From contig CM076144.1 of assembly GCA_038025085.1 (NCBI GenBank), forward strand, positions 22,265,501 to 22,329,500: DNA of 64,000 nucleotides, read 5' to 3'. A program made the position numbers and the translations under genes. Under the pieces are notes generated by a model. It saw only the letters and a program-made list of their open reading frames with translations. It searched no databases and was not told the origin of the DNA. Positions 46,258-59,216 of the stretch are shown piece by piece; position 1 is the first letter of the stretch; each line of letters starts with the position of its first letter. This DNA comes from Tetragonia tetragonoides. Lineage: Eukaryota > Streptophyta > Magnoliopsida > Caryophyllales > Aizoaceae.

Positions 46258-46406
46258 GCTCATGTACAAACCATAACTATAAATGCAGTTTTTTGTCCAT
46301 TTTCCTCATTTCTCCTCTTTTTCACTCTCTCTCCTAACCTCCCGTCCGGCCAACTTTTTCTTCTCTCTCCGGCGTCTGCTCTCCCTGGGGAACACTCTCT
46401 CCGGTG

Positions 46407-46445
<39 letters not shown>

Positions 46446-47317
46446 ATCTCTCTCTCGTCACCATAATGAGTCGTGGCTGCCGCCCACCATCCCATGGCCG
46501 GCGACCATAGATCAGAGGTCTCTGACCTCCGATATGTGGTGTCCGGCCATGGAATCATGGTCGACGACCTTCTAGTTTCTCCGGTGAGATTTTTTTTTAC
46601 GTTTTTTCTTTAATTTTGTCCATTTGTTAATATTCCGGCGGTGGAGGGTTGCTATGGCAGAGGTTACTGGCCGAATGCGACCTCCGTCATGGCTAGGGGG
46701 TGCCGACGCTGGGGATTGAGGAGAGATAAATTAATTGTTAGCAGTTAGGGTTAGGGTTTGAGAGGAGAAAGGCAGGGTTGGTGCGTGGCGGGAGAGGCTG
46801 CGGTAGTGCGGTGATGCAGTGGTGCGGCGGGAGGGGATTTTACCGGTGTCCTGAGTAGTGGTGATGGCGGTGGTGGGGATGGTAGTCGGGCGGCGCTGTC
46901 AGTGGTAGTTATGGATAGGAGGAGAGTGAGTGAGACAAGTGAATTTTTTTTTGTCGTTGAATCTATAATTTTGTAACAATGAATTTACCCTAATAACATA
47001 ATGAATCTGTAATAATAATACAATGAATTTGCTAAATAAAAAAAAAGGAACAAAAAAATTTGATGAAGCTATAGTTATATTATAATGAATTTGTAACTTT
47101 GTGTTAATGAAGTTGCGGTTTGATTTTAATGAATTTGTAATTTTATGTTAATGAAGTTGTACTTTTATATTAATGAAGCCGTGTTTTAATTGTAATGAAT
47201 TTGTAATTTTTTGTTGATGAATTTATATTTATTCATGATCGTCAGATCAAACTGATCAAAGGGCTCTTATTAGTTTGTATGGTTTGTATACTAAGAGGGG
47301 TTTGTACCTGACCCTTG

Positions 47318-47320
<3 letters not shown>
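46255..47320. mobile_element. Segment between two TA tracts, element-like
   Basis: The ends are weakly inverted (gaggctcatgtacaaacca on the left, and inverted right ggg.caggtacaaaccc). The left part holds a (CT)n run at 46405-46444 and GC-rich sequence to about 46930. The right part (about 46970-47230) is a run of roughly 22-bp units of the type aatgaatttgtaattt/aatgaagttgtacttt. It was probably inserted into a TA microsatellite; the superfamily is unknown. Confidence 0.45.

Positions 47321-47393
<73 letters not shown>
47321..47393. repeat. (TA)n microsatellite, right
   Basis: A nearly pure TA run, trailing into a short TTTA run. Confidence 0.95.
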
Positions 47394-47397
<4 letters not shown>

Positions 47398-47606
47398 TTA
47401 TTTATATATTAATTAGATTACAAGGGAGCTATAGCTATATAAGTGATAGTTTGATCAATTTAGACGAACAGTAAACAGCTAATGTAGGATTTATTCAAAT
47501 ATTTTGAATGAGTTACCATGATACGTCATTGGCATGGAAAGAGCTCTCTAAGATGTTTTACGATAAACCTCTCGTATTCTAATTGAGTTTCCATTTATAA
47601 CTTTTA

Positions 47607-48722
47607 GGAAAATTTGATGAAAATAATTCAAAGTTTGGCTAGTCAGACAAAAATAATTTCAAGATGGAAAAAATATGCTATTAATCCGAAAGGAACCTTA
47701 GCCCTATAATTTTGGATCCCATTGCAAACACCGTTAACCCACTGTTACTTTTTGCTAATTAATGGCATTTTTAGGGTTAATCATCATATAAACATTGTGT
47801 TTAGTAATGATAAAAATAATTAAGAGAAAAAAAAAAGGTTCATTTGCCCCTAGTAGGCCAGTACCATCTACTACGTCTAAAAACCCACCCAATTAAGCTC
47901 CTCTCTCCATAATCTTCACCCATCCCCACCTCCATTTAAGCTCCGGCCAAGAAGCCAGTAGCTCCGGTGATGAAGTTAGAGGTCCCGACGAATAAATGAG
48001 CAGATCCGGCGAAGAAGGCGGTGGCGGCGCCGACAAGGAGCGCTCCATCTAGGGGTAGAGCGAAGTCGCCAGTGAAGAGGAGCCGGAAACCCATTTCCTT
48101 TACCGGGTTGGTTGCAATTTTCTTGCCAGTAAAACCTCTGTCGTTACCGCTGAAATCTTCGTCGTTGGCCTCCTCAACTGTCCGTTTCCTCAACAACATC
48201 TATCCCCACCGAAATCAAATTCCGGTGATGACGTTGTTTTCTCCAGCGGTGCTCTGGCGTTTATCGAGCAAAGATAGTTGTAATGAGAAGATGTCAGATT
48301 AATGGGTGGTGATGAAATATCTTTAAGAATTAGTCTTCGTTCACAACTTTACGTGAATTTGGGGAAAAAATGAAGAATTGTGTGTGGATTTCTAGTGGTA
48401 AAGATGATTGGGTTTGTGGGACTATGGGGCTGAAGGGGAGAGTGAAAGCTCCATTACTTGACAAGTTTTACTTGACAAGTTTTTTTTATTTTTATTTTTT
48501 AAATATCTAAACTCCATTGCTTTGGCTAATTAAGCGCTAAGAAGTTTTATTATTATTTTTCTATTGCCACATCAGCAAAACCGTCACAGAGGTTAACGGA
48601 GTTATCATTTGACCCAATATTATGGAACGAAAGTTCACTTTGGATTAATGACATTGATTTTTCAACTTGGGATTATTATTGTCGGATAGGTCAAACTTCG
48701 AATTAATCTCATCAGTTTTTCC
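47607..48722. mobile_element. Mutator-like element with captured GC-rich sequence (Pack-MULE candidate)
   Basis: Inverted arms of about 150 bp (47607-47770 and 48560-48722) share GGAAAA..TGATGA.A.TAATTC, the attaatcc.aa block and aac..cgttaac. The 9-bp flanks TAACTTTTA (47598-47606) and TAATTTTTA (48723-48731) differ at one base. The core, about 47930-48310, is GC-rich with an open frame on each strand (47936-48199 minus, 48021-48302 plus), unlike the AT-rich arms. No transposase is present. I do not recognise the captured gene. Confidence 0.7.
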
Positions 48723-48752
48723 TAATTTTTAGGTACTGTTACTCAACCTCGC

Positions 48753-50616
48753 TGTAACACCCTCGAATTCACAACGATTTTCTTGGAGCTATCGACGTCG
48801 TTATGCACGATTCGACACCACTGAACCGTCCCAAACCCGAGGGATGCTATTGCAATATTTATTGCTAAGGAATAAATGTTAAGCAGAAAGAAAAGCAATG
48901 TATCAAAGGAAACAAACTAAACAAACTAAAAGAATTAAAACATTAATATCAGAGTTGTCTAATGAGTGAACTTAAGTCCATTAAAGTATTATTACAACTT
49001 CGCCTTTTAGGGAACAAACCAAAAATCCCACAATCCAAAAGAATAACAAGTCAAGAGAACAAGCCCACAATTAATCTCCAAGACTACACGTCCTCACTCA
49101 GCAACACCTGCACTTTGGTTTCCGTGACGAAAACAAGGTACAGAAGAAAAGAGAAGAAACAAAAGAAAATAAAAATAAGATAAACTGAATAAACGTCCAC
49201 TTTCGCAAACCTTACCTGAGTTTTAGAAGAATCATTGAAATTCATTCGCATGCACAAGTAGTCATACATTCAAGTACACGCATACTCAATATTCAATTAC
49301 ATGCAATTCTTGCTTAAGTGATCATTCGAACACAAACAGACAAACCATCTTCATTAGAGTAATAAGAGAGCAAATAGAACAGCGATTACCCATACTGTTC
49401 ATCGATTGATATTGACATGCCATGGACTTACTCTAGTGTATACTCACACTATCTCTAACATAATAATCGATACGTAGAAAATTAAAAAATGGGGAATGAT
49501 CCATCCCGAACACGCTACGAGGTGTCCATAAGTAACTTGGCAATCACGCATCCCTAGACTACATCAATTAGATACAGTCTCGAATTCCTCGACTACTCGT
49601 AGGGATCCATTAAGTGTCTTATTCTCATTTACAATTCAATTCACATAATTTTCATTGGTTGACTTAGTGGTACAACGATACCACGACTCACTACATCATT
49701 TCATGCTTATGACAATGAATAAAAAATAACGATGATAATGACATTTATGCATAATAAGAATAATCATGCTCGATATATGTCTAATGAAATTTCGGCAGCA
49801 CTTCGGCAGTAAACCATGATATCCAAAATTTCACATTAAACAAATACATCTAAAAAAGTATAACAGGTGCTCATTAGCACTCAATAATAACCCATTCCGT
49901 TTAGAACGCATATTATATCATAAAAATATTAAAAATCCAACATCACCATACTTATTCAATAATTAGCATATGAACTAATTAATTAACGAAACTTTATAAA
50001 CTCAACATGCTCAATATAATTCATATTTACAACGAAGAATATATTTCTAATTCTCATAATTAGCGAAGATATAATTTAATCATGCTTTGCATATTAAATT
50101 CACAACAATTAGGCAATTAGCACAAAATAAGCCAAAACCTTTTTATGGGTTTTGGAAGGAGGTAGGTACAATTGCTTACCTAACAAAAGCTCACTTAACG
50201 GTATGTAAGCTTCCAAATCACGACACGATCACGCTTGTCCGTTAGGTCCTAATTAATTACAATTATCGAGACATAATCAGTAAATACGAAAAATCTAAAC
50301 AGTAGCAAAATATTAATCGAATATTTTATTTAAATTCCTTGATTTATGTCAATCAATCTAGGCTTTCGAAAATCCGGATTCCGATTTCAAAAGAGTGCAG
50401 AAAAGTAAAAACAATAATTGAAAAAATACTGAAAATACAAAAATAATTAAAACGAAAATACAATTCGAAACCCTAATTGGTTTTTCGAACCTAGGCCACG
50501 GTCACCCATGCATGGGGACCCATGGCCTAATCCAGCACCAAGACCACCACCCACCGACCACCATGGTCGGCAGTGGCTCACCGGAGCACCGTCAACGGAG
50601 GAGAGAGAAAGAAATC

Positions 50617-50712
<96 letters not shown>

Positions 50713-51334
50713 CCCAGCAACGCCGGCCACTCACCAGCGAGCACCCAGGCGCGCCCTGGTGGCGCGGCAGCCGTAACCCGCTAAAATAGAGGGGAGAATA
50801 GAGAACGAGAGAGAGAGAGAAGGAGAAAGAGAGAGAAAGAAAAAGAGAGAAGAGGAGGAGCACACCGGTGGCGGTTTTTTTCGGGCGACGGGCGGCTGAG
50901 CAAGGTGAGGGAGAGGGACGGCGGTTGAGAGGAGGAAGAGAGAGAGATTTCTGCCGTGAGAGAGAGGAGAGAGAGAGGTTGTGAGGGTTTGGTTCAGTTT
51001 TATAAACTGATAAAATTGCTCATCTTTTTGCTTATATAGGTCTTAAGTCAACCAAGGTCAGTCCCACTAGGTTGAGGAATAATTTTCTGATTTAAATGCT
51101 AATTAAAACTAATTAAAACAATATGAATAAACCTTATTCATACATAAAATAATTTAATTAAGTCCCCCCAATTTGATAATTATAAATCACAAAATTCCCA
51201 TAATAATTAATATTATTATGGCTTTAATTGAATAAAACCGTATCGTTATGTAAATGTACGATTTAAATCTCCGAAACTATTTATAAATGAATTATAATCG
51301 ATATTATAATAATAGAAAATATTGGGGTATCACA
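48753..51334 (-). repeat. 3' LTR of the Tekay-type element
   Basis: It starts TGTAACACCC and ends GGGGTATCACA on the plus strand, 2582 bp, with TG..CA and matching short inverted ends. Next to it is a purine tract in element sense (AAGGAGGGTAGAA). A related ttctaccctccttaaaa..gtttcgtcccgaaact block occurs twice downstream (51335-51372 and 51564-51601). The LTR contains a long GA run. Confidence 0.8.
50619..50701. repeat. (GA)n microsatellite in the LTR
   Basis: About 41 GA units. Further GA-rich stretches lie at 50800-50980. The open frames that cross it on both strands are low-complexity artefacts. Confidence 0.95.
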
Positions 51335-51601
51335 TTCTACCCTCCTTAAAAGAAGTTTCGTCCCGAAACTTGAAACATGAAGTAATCACTTCTCAAATGA
51401 CGAAATGAGTTTACCCATACGAAGGTAGAAAACGATTTTAGGACTATGACAATGCAATGCGAGTACTACGGTCGTGATCTAAGTCGATTAGCAATGCAAC
51501 ATGCAATGCTAAAATATGCAACTCATGCAAAGCGCTAAACAAAACACAAAATTTCTAGGTGTGACATTCTACCCTCCTTAAAAAGGGTTTCGTCCCGAAA
51601 C

Positions 51602-53635
51602 TCAAATGGAATTAGTAACTTCGATAAAGAGATCTGGGTACTTCTCGCGCATCATGGATTCAACTTCCCATGTTGCCTCTTCTTGACCATGACGGGACCA
51701 AATAACTTTCACAATCGGAATTGTCTTTGTACAAGTCGAGCGCTCTTTTCGGTCAGTGATCTTGACTAGATGTTCTTCATACGTCAAGCCCTCATCAAGT
51801 TCGATCGTTTCTGGTTGAACGAAATGAGTTGGATCATGTATGTATCGTTTTAATTGAGAGACGTGAAACACATTGTGGACTTTTTCAAGTTCCACAGGCA
51901 AAGCCAAACGATAAGGAACCTCACTAATCCTTTCTAGGATCTCATAAGGTCCAATGTAACAAGGACTTAACTTCCCCTTAAGACCAAAATGCATAACGCC
52001 CTTGGTAGGAGATACTCGCAAAAAGTATCTTGCTTCCCACCTCAATTTCTTTAGGTCTACGAGCTCTATCTGCATAGGATTTCTGGCGATCTTGTGCACT
52101 TCGCATCTTCTGAATCACCTTTACAATGTCTACGGTCTGCTGTATCATGTCAGGACCCAAAACTGCAGTTTAACTTATGTCGTTCCAACACACAGGCGAT
52201 CTACACTTCCTACCATACAAGGCTTCATATGGTGCTCGATCGATGCTCGAATGATAGCCATTGTTGTAAGAAAATTCGATCAATGGAATGTGTTTATCCC
52301 ACGAACCTTGATATTCGAGGGCACACCCTTGAAGCATATCCTCCAGAGTCTAAATTGTTCTTTCCGTTTGGCCATCTGTTGTAGGATGAAAAGCGGTAAT
52401 AAACTTCAATTTGCTTCCGAAAGCTTCTTGTAGTTTCTGCCAAAAGTGAGAGAGAAATCTCGAGTCTCTATCAGAAACAATATCTTCGGGTACACCATGA
52501 AGTCTCATGACTTCCTGGACATAAACGTTAGCTAGCTTCTCCATTTCCCAAGTGTCATTCATTGGGATGAATCTTGCGACCTTCGTCAAACGATCTACTA
52601 CTACCCAAATAGCATTGTTCTTCTTTTGTGTCAAAGGTAAACCCATGACAAAATCCATAGAAATCGAATTTCATTTCCAAGTAGGAACTTCCAGTGATTG
52701 TACCATTCCACCAGGTCTCTTGTGCTCGATCTTAACCTTTTGACATGTCAGACATTTTGCACGAACTCAGCGACTTCTTGTTCCATGCCTTTCCACCAGA
52801 ACACTTGGCGAAGATCTTTGTAAAGCTTGTCTCCACCAGGATGTACAGAATACGGCGTATTATGAGCTTCAACCAGAATCTGACTTTTGATAGATGGGTC
52901 ATTGGGTACGGAAACACGTTCTCCAAACCTCAAAATTCCATCTTGGCCCAAAGTGAAGTCCTTGGACGTACCCTCGTCCTTGTGGTGTAGGATCCGCTGG
53001 AGGTCCTCATCACCACTTTGTCTATCTTTGATCTCCTCTAGTAACATTGGTCGAACAGTCATATGTGCTAAGGTATCTTGAACGTCACCTTGAAACACAA
53101 TCTCTACCTCGAGGCTTTGTAAGTCACGTATGATCTCATTAGGAAGTACTAAAGCAGTGCTTAAGGTATGTCGAGTCTTCCTACTCAAAGCATCAGCGAC
53201 TACGTTCGCTTTACCCTCATGATACAGGATATCAATGTTGTACTCAGTCAGAAGTTGTAGCCATCTCTTTTGGCGCATGTTCAACTCTTTCTGCGTAAAG
53301 ATGTACTTGAGACTCTTGTGATCAGTGAACATCTTGATTGCGGAACCATACAGGTAATGTCGCCAAATCTTCAATGCAGATACAACAGCATCTAGATCGT
53401 GCATAGGGTAATTATGTTCGTGCTTCTTCAATTGTGGTGAGGCGTAAGCCATGACCTTGCCGTGTTGCATCAAAACACAACCTAAGCCATGCTTAGACGC
53501 GTCACTGTAGACTTCGTATCCATCTTTTCCAGAAGGTAGACACAGAATTGGTGCACTTGTAAGACGTTTCTTCAACTCTTGAAAAGCAATTTCACACTTG
53601 TCAGACCATTGAATCTTTTTGGTTTTCTTCATCAA
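51602..53635 (-). pseudogene. Tekay RNase H, integrase and chromodomain, broken
   Basis: The RNase H frame 52748-53635 has YEVYSDASKHGLGCVLMQ, YPMHDLDAVVSALKIWRHYL and FTDHKSLKYIF, then the integrase HHCC start (AHNTPYSVHPGGDKLY). The core 52350-52658 has [18 protein letters not shown] and [12 protein letters not shown] [14 protein letters not shown], ending at a TAG just after GQTERTI. The last frame, 51602-52099, has GPYEILERI (GPY/F), VFHVSQLKRY and the chromodomain VKVIWSRHGQEEATWEVE. At least three stops or shifts are present. Confidence 0.8.
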
Positions 53636-54376
53636 TTTCGTGATAGGCTGCGCAAACTTTGAGAAACCTTCTACAAACCGTCAATAGTAGCCAGCGAGTC
53701 CAAGAAAACTCCGAAATTCAGTCACGGTCGTTGGTCTAGGCGAATCTGTAACAGCTCGAATCTTCTCTGGATCTACGGCCACACCATCCTTAGACACAAC
53801 GTGTCCTAAGAAAGATACCGTCTCTAGCCAAAAATCACACTTTTACAACTTGGCGTAAAGTTGATGTCTTCGTAAGATCTCCAAAATAGTACGTAAGTGT
53901 TGCTCATGCTCCTCAGCGTTCTTTGAGTAAACCGGAATATCATCAATAAAGACTACAACGAACTAGTCTAGGTAAGGTTTACGGTTCATCAAGTCCACAA
54001 ATTTCGCAGGCGCATTCGTCAACCCAAAAGGCATCACAGTGGACTCGTAGTGCCCATACCTCGTCCTAAACGCAGTCTTTGCAATGTCAGGCTCGAAAAT
54101 CCTCAACTGGTGGTATCCTGATCGTAAGTCTATCTTTGAGAAAATAGACGCTCCACGCAATTGGTCAAACAGATCGTCAATTCTAGGAAGTGGGTATCTA
54201 TTTTTGATCGTGATCTTGTTCAACTCGCGGTAGTCAATACACAGTCTCATACTGCCATCTTTCTTTCGCACAAACAAAACAGGAGCACCCCAAGGCGATA
54301 CACTCGGACGTATGTATCCCTTCTCCAACAAGTCCTGAAATTGTGTTTTCAGTTCCTTAATCTCAGCAGGAGCCAT
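53636..54376 (-). pseudogene. Tekay reverse transcriptase, broken
   Basis: Frame 53963-54376 has [46 protein letters not shown] and [10 protein letters not shown]. After a stop the catalytic FIDDI follows near 53945, then a TAA-type stop near 53845, then [10 protein letters not shown] and ITKLMKK. The RT active site is present, but the frame is interrupted. Confidence 0.8.
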
Positions 54377-54472
54377 GAGATACGATGCTTTAGAAATTGG
54401 TGCAAAACCTGGAGCTAGGTCAATCGTGAAGTCGATAATGCGTTATCGAGGCGTTCCGAGAATCTCTTCGGG

Positions 54473-55831
<1,359 letters not shown>

Positions 55832-55923
55832 TTGTCAGCAAATTAGGAGCAAAAATAGCTCGTTGAACTTGGCAGCATACTCAGCCACATACAGCTTTTT
55901 GGGCTCAACCCCTCAAACTCGTG

Positions 55924-56331
55924 CTATTTCAGGCATCGTAGGGAACTAGGATAAAATCTAGCATGAATGAATTCCTTAAAACAATCCCAGTTATAGTTTG
56001 ACACTGTAAGCAAGTTAGTTCGCACATCATTCCACCATTTGTTGGCCTCACCCTTCAGGTAATACGTCGCAGAGCTAATCTTCATGTTGTTAGGCCGACT
56101 CGTAGCCAGGAACAACTTTTCAAACTCAATGGTCCAGTTCTCCAGTTTAGTCGGGTCAGCACCACCCTCAAACATAGGAGGTTTAAGAGCATCAAAGTTT
56201 CGGAAACTGCATGTCTCAGAAGCTTGTGCGGTTTCCATCTCTTCTTGGCGTGCCATTTCTCGCGCCATGAACTCGACTACATCGGTCAGACCATCTTCAA
56301 GTTTAGCAATTCTATCGGCGTTGGTTGTCAT
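55924..56331 (-). pseudogene. Tekay gag N-terminal domain
   Basis: The start at 56331 (MTTNADRIAKLEDGL) leads to KPPMFEGGADPTKLENW, FEKLF and YYLKGEANKWWND, the Retrotrans_gag core, and stops at 55924 after FYPSSLRCLK. A frameshift separates it from the rest of gag at about 55830-55920. Confidence 0.75.
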
Positions 56332-56345
56332 TTCGCGATCTGAGA

Positions 56346-56713
56346 ATATAAAAGTAATGGTATGAACACCATTCAAACAATTTGCACATCTCAACCCATT
56401 AAGGTCTAATTGAAAGATATAGATTGTAATTGAAACCTTTCTCTTGACATTTAGCAAATAGCATATAAGTTTCAATGATCGACCTTACATTGTAGGTCTA
56501 TGCAACATACTTGCTTTATTGTGCTCTGTTCTCATTTATAACAGTTTGATAGGCAAGTAATACACTCTAGACATATTGGTCTCACATGAATAGGCAATGA
56601 CATTCATAATTCACATTTTGAGGCTCCATACTAGTTTAGTAGGGCAATAAACAATCACACATAGTCATATTGATATGCTTTTAGCTCTTGGCTCACAAAT
56701 GATTTGATAATGC
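56346..56713. other. Element leader remnant, nothing else seen
   Basis: AT-rich sequence right of the Tekay gag. It is probably part of the 5' leader. I see no primer binding site or LTR. Confidence 0.35.
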
Positions 56714-58169
56714 TGTAAGAACCTTCGCCTTTCCGGCACTAATTGAGATATTTAGTTGGAATTAATGGTTCTTAAATAATACGTCATATGCAATGTAAAT
56801 TATAACAGGGAATAACAATTTGCTAGTAATGAAGCCGCCACCAATTTTTAAGGAAACAATTGGAAACCATCAAAAGTGCACCCAATTCCTATTGGGTATT
56901 GACTCATACCCATGGGGCTAAATATTGAGTTCGGTGGTGTAGGTACGAAATAAACAAAACGAATCTCATCTAAATCGCCCGAATTAACGGCCTCTACTAT
57001 GCCTATCCATGTCAAATATTTATCCATGGTATATGGTTCCATATAAATCCGGTCGTCCAAGATCCTAAATTAACTAGGCGGGTTAAAGACAGCCAAATTA
57101 CCTATGTTATCACTTTGCACAATTTATATTCAATTTGCATGCATACTATTATCAAACACAAATAAGAGATAAGAGCAATAATTTAACGCTCCAACCTACC
57201 ACACTTTGCTAACCGCACCAAGTATTGCATATGCACATCAATAAATTTGTTAGTAACTTCAAAGGAAGAACAATGCAAAAATATTAACTTGATGCTAAAA
57301 TAAATCTAGGGGGTTGCTACACTCATGCACAAGCTATACAAAAGATGCAAACTTGCATAAACTAATAAAAAGATGCGAACTTTAAATTAAACTAATCATG
57401 CATAATTATTTACAAGGACCCAAGCATGCAAAATTAATCAACCATAATCAAAGCTAAATAAAACATGATTATAAACAATAAACAAGAGATTTAATATATA
57501 ATTTAGGCCCTCATGATGGTTAACCTAGACGTTCTGGAATTGGAATTGCTCTTCAATCTTGGGTGCTAGGTTGGGTGCAATGGCTTGCTTGAGTCTTCAA
57601 AATCTGAATTCTCTACGATTTCAGGGAATTTTTGCTCTCAATGATCTCAAAATTATAAACTAACCAAGCTCTCTCAAAAGAAGGTGAAAAGGAGTATTTA
57701 TAGAGTTAGGGGACGAAATTAGGTGCTTAGCGTAAGAAAGCCGGCGCCAAAACTCGGCCTAGCCAAAAAACAGGCCCAGCGGCTGCCCTGATGGCCCCCG
57801 CTATCATTCGTGTGCCGCCGGACTGACAGCGTCAGCCGCTGGGCCCGGAGGCGCGTGCGCGTCTAGGGTTTTTTGACCTTTTGTGCTTAGTAAATTACGA
57901 AATTGCTTTTGGGCTGACCCAGGGGGTCGGGGTTGAGCGGTTTTGACCCAAATCTTCGACACGCGATATCTCTTGATCCATGAACCTGATTGAGGCAAGG
58001 TCAAAGGCGTTGGAATCCTTATAACAAGGGCTAGCCAAAGACTGAGGTTTCAAGGAATTCAATCTAGATTTCCGAGCAATGTCCTTTCTACTTATGTCCA
58101 TGTTATTCCATTACCATCATCATCGGGCGTTGCGGTGCCAGGGAATGAGAACCGATTAGGGTGTCTACA
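56714..58169 (-). repeat. 3' LTR of a second Tat-like element
   Basis: It begins TGTAAGAACC and ends GGTGTCTACA, 1456 bp; in minus orientation TGTAGACACC...GGTTCTTACA, as in the composite element. The purine tract AAAGTGGGGGCTTC lies next to it on the internal side (58170-58183, minus). It shares the gtgcacccaattcctattgggta block (56876) with the other LTRs, and again has a GC-rich stretch with gcccagcggctgccc (57774). Confidence 0.8.
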
Positions 58170-58311
58170 GAAGCCCCCACTTTGGCCAAGCTTGTGAAAG
58201 CGAAGGCCAAAGTACTTGCTAAAAGTTCCTGCAGTGTTTTTTTTTTGAAAAAATGCTCAGAGAATAGATAAAAAAGGTAGAATCCTGATCGCCAGTGGTC
58301 AGGGTTACCTG

Positions 58312-58511
58312 CTTTGCGGTTGCCGACGCGATGCTAATTTTAATAGCTTCGTTGTCAAAGAGCGTTGCGTACCTCTGCTTTGCAGATGCCAACATAACGC
58401 TAATTTTAATAGCCTCAACGTCAAAGAGCGTTGCGTAGCTCTGCTTTGCGGGTGCCAACGTGACGCTAATTTTAGTAGCCTCAATGTCAAAGAGCGTTGC
58501 ATAACTCTGCG
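58312..58511. repeat. 66-bp tandem repeat, three copies, open in one frame
   Basis: The block tgccaacgtgacgctaattt...caaagagcgttgcgta.ctctgct occurs three times with a period of exactly 66 bp and about 10% change. On the minus strand it stays open through a 118-residue frame (58219-58575), giving a 22-residue repeat of the type YATLFDxEAxKIS. It may be the hypervariable region known from Tat 3' ends rather than a protein. Confidence 0.8.
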
Positions 58512-58519
58512 TTGGTAAT

Positions 58520-59216
58520 GCCCGTGTCTTGGAAAATTGTGCCTGCAAAAATAAATAAAGTGCCTGTGCCTGCAAAAGATTAGATAATACCGGGTCTCTA
58601 GGATAGGAAACCGTGTTGCAGGGGAAAAAAAATCATTTTAGGTAACAAGCCTGTATCTCCCGGACTTCTAACGGTCGAGAAATGCAATCGCGTGCGGAAT
58701 TTGAACTTGCGGGCCCGCCCCGTGAGCGGCGGAAGAGAAAATGGGTTCAGCGGCCATGCGTAGGGTCGCTGAGGGCTGGGCGGCCTTATCGGGCCCTCTC
58801 AACGGCTCTACTGAAGGTGCGAAGATGCTGAGGGTAGCCATCGGGGCCAGCTGCTGGGCCGCTGAGCCTTGGCGGCCTTGAACCGGGCCGCTGGGCCGGT
58901 TCAGAGGCGCAGATGGGGGTTTAATTGGGAGAGAGCCGAATTTTGGGTCATTTCTTCCCCAAAATTTCGGGACTCTCTCTCTCTAGCTACATTGTTCCCC
59001 AAACTTCATTTATTGCTCAAACATGCTCCTTTTTGCTCCTTTTTGCTTGCATTTCCTTGCTTTTGCATAGTCTTTGCATAATTTTGAAGTTTATTTGTGA
59101 TTTCTCACAAATTTGGGGTGAATTTGAGAGTGGGTTTTTGAAATCCTTGGAGAGAGAAAGTCCAAAATTCCCCATTTTTGCTTGTTGTTCTTGCTAGCTT
59201 TGTTCATCCTTCTTCC
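58520..59216 (+). promoter_or_regulatory. Upstream region and leader of the PMD gene
   Basis: GC-rich stretches with repeated gcggcc/gggccgct words (58725-58915) precede a pyrimidine-rich leader (ctctctctctctagct at 58973-58988) and the ATG at 59217. It is probably the promoter of the antisense gene. No TATA box was assigned. Confidence 0.35.

Noticed and set aside
46156..46558. Frames with Tyr-Ile or Ser-Leu repeats
   Set aside because: They are artefacts of the TA and CT microsatellites.
50447..50863. Long frames rich in Ser-Leu (minus) and Arg-Glu (plus)
   Set aside because: They are produced by the GA microsatellite in the LTR. No flanking homology supports a gene.
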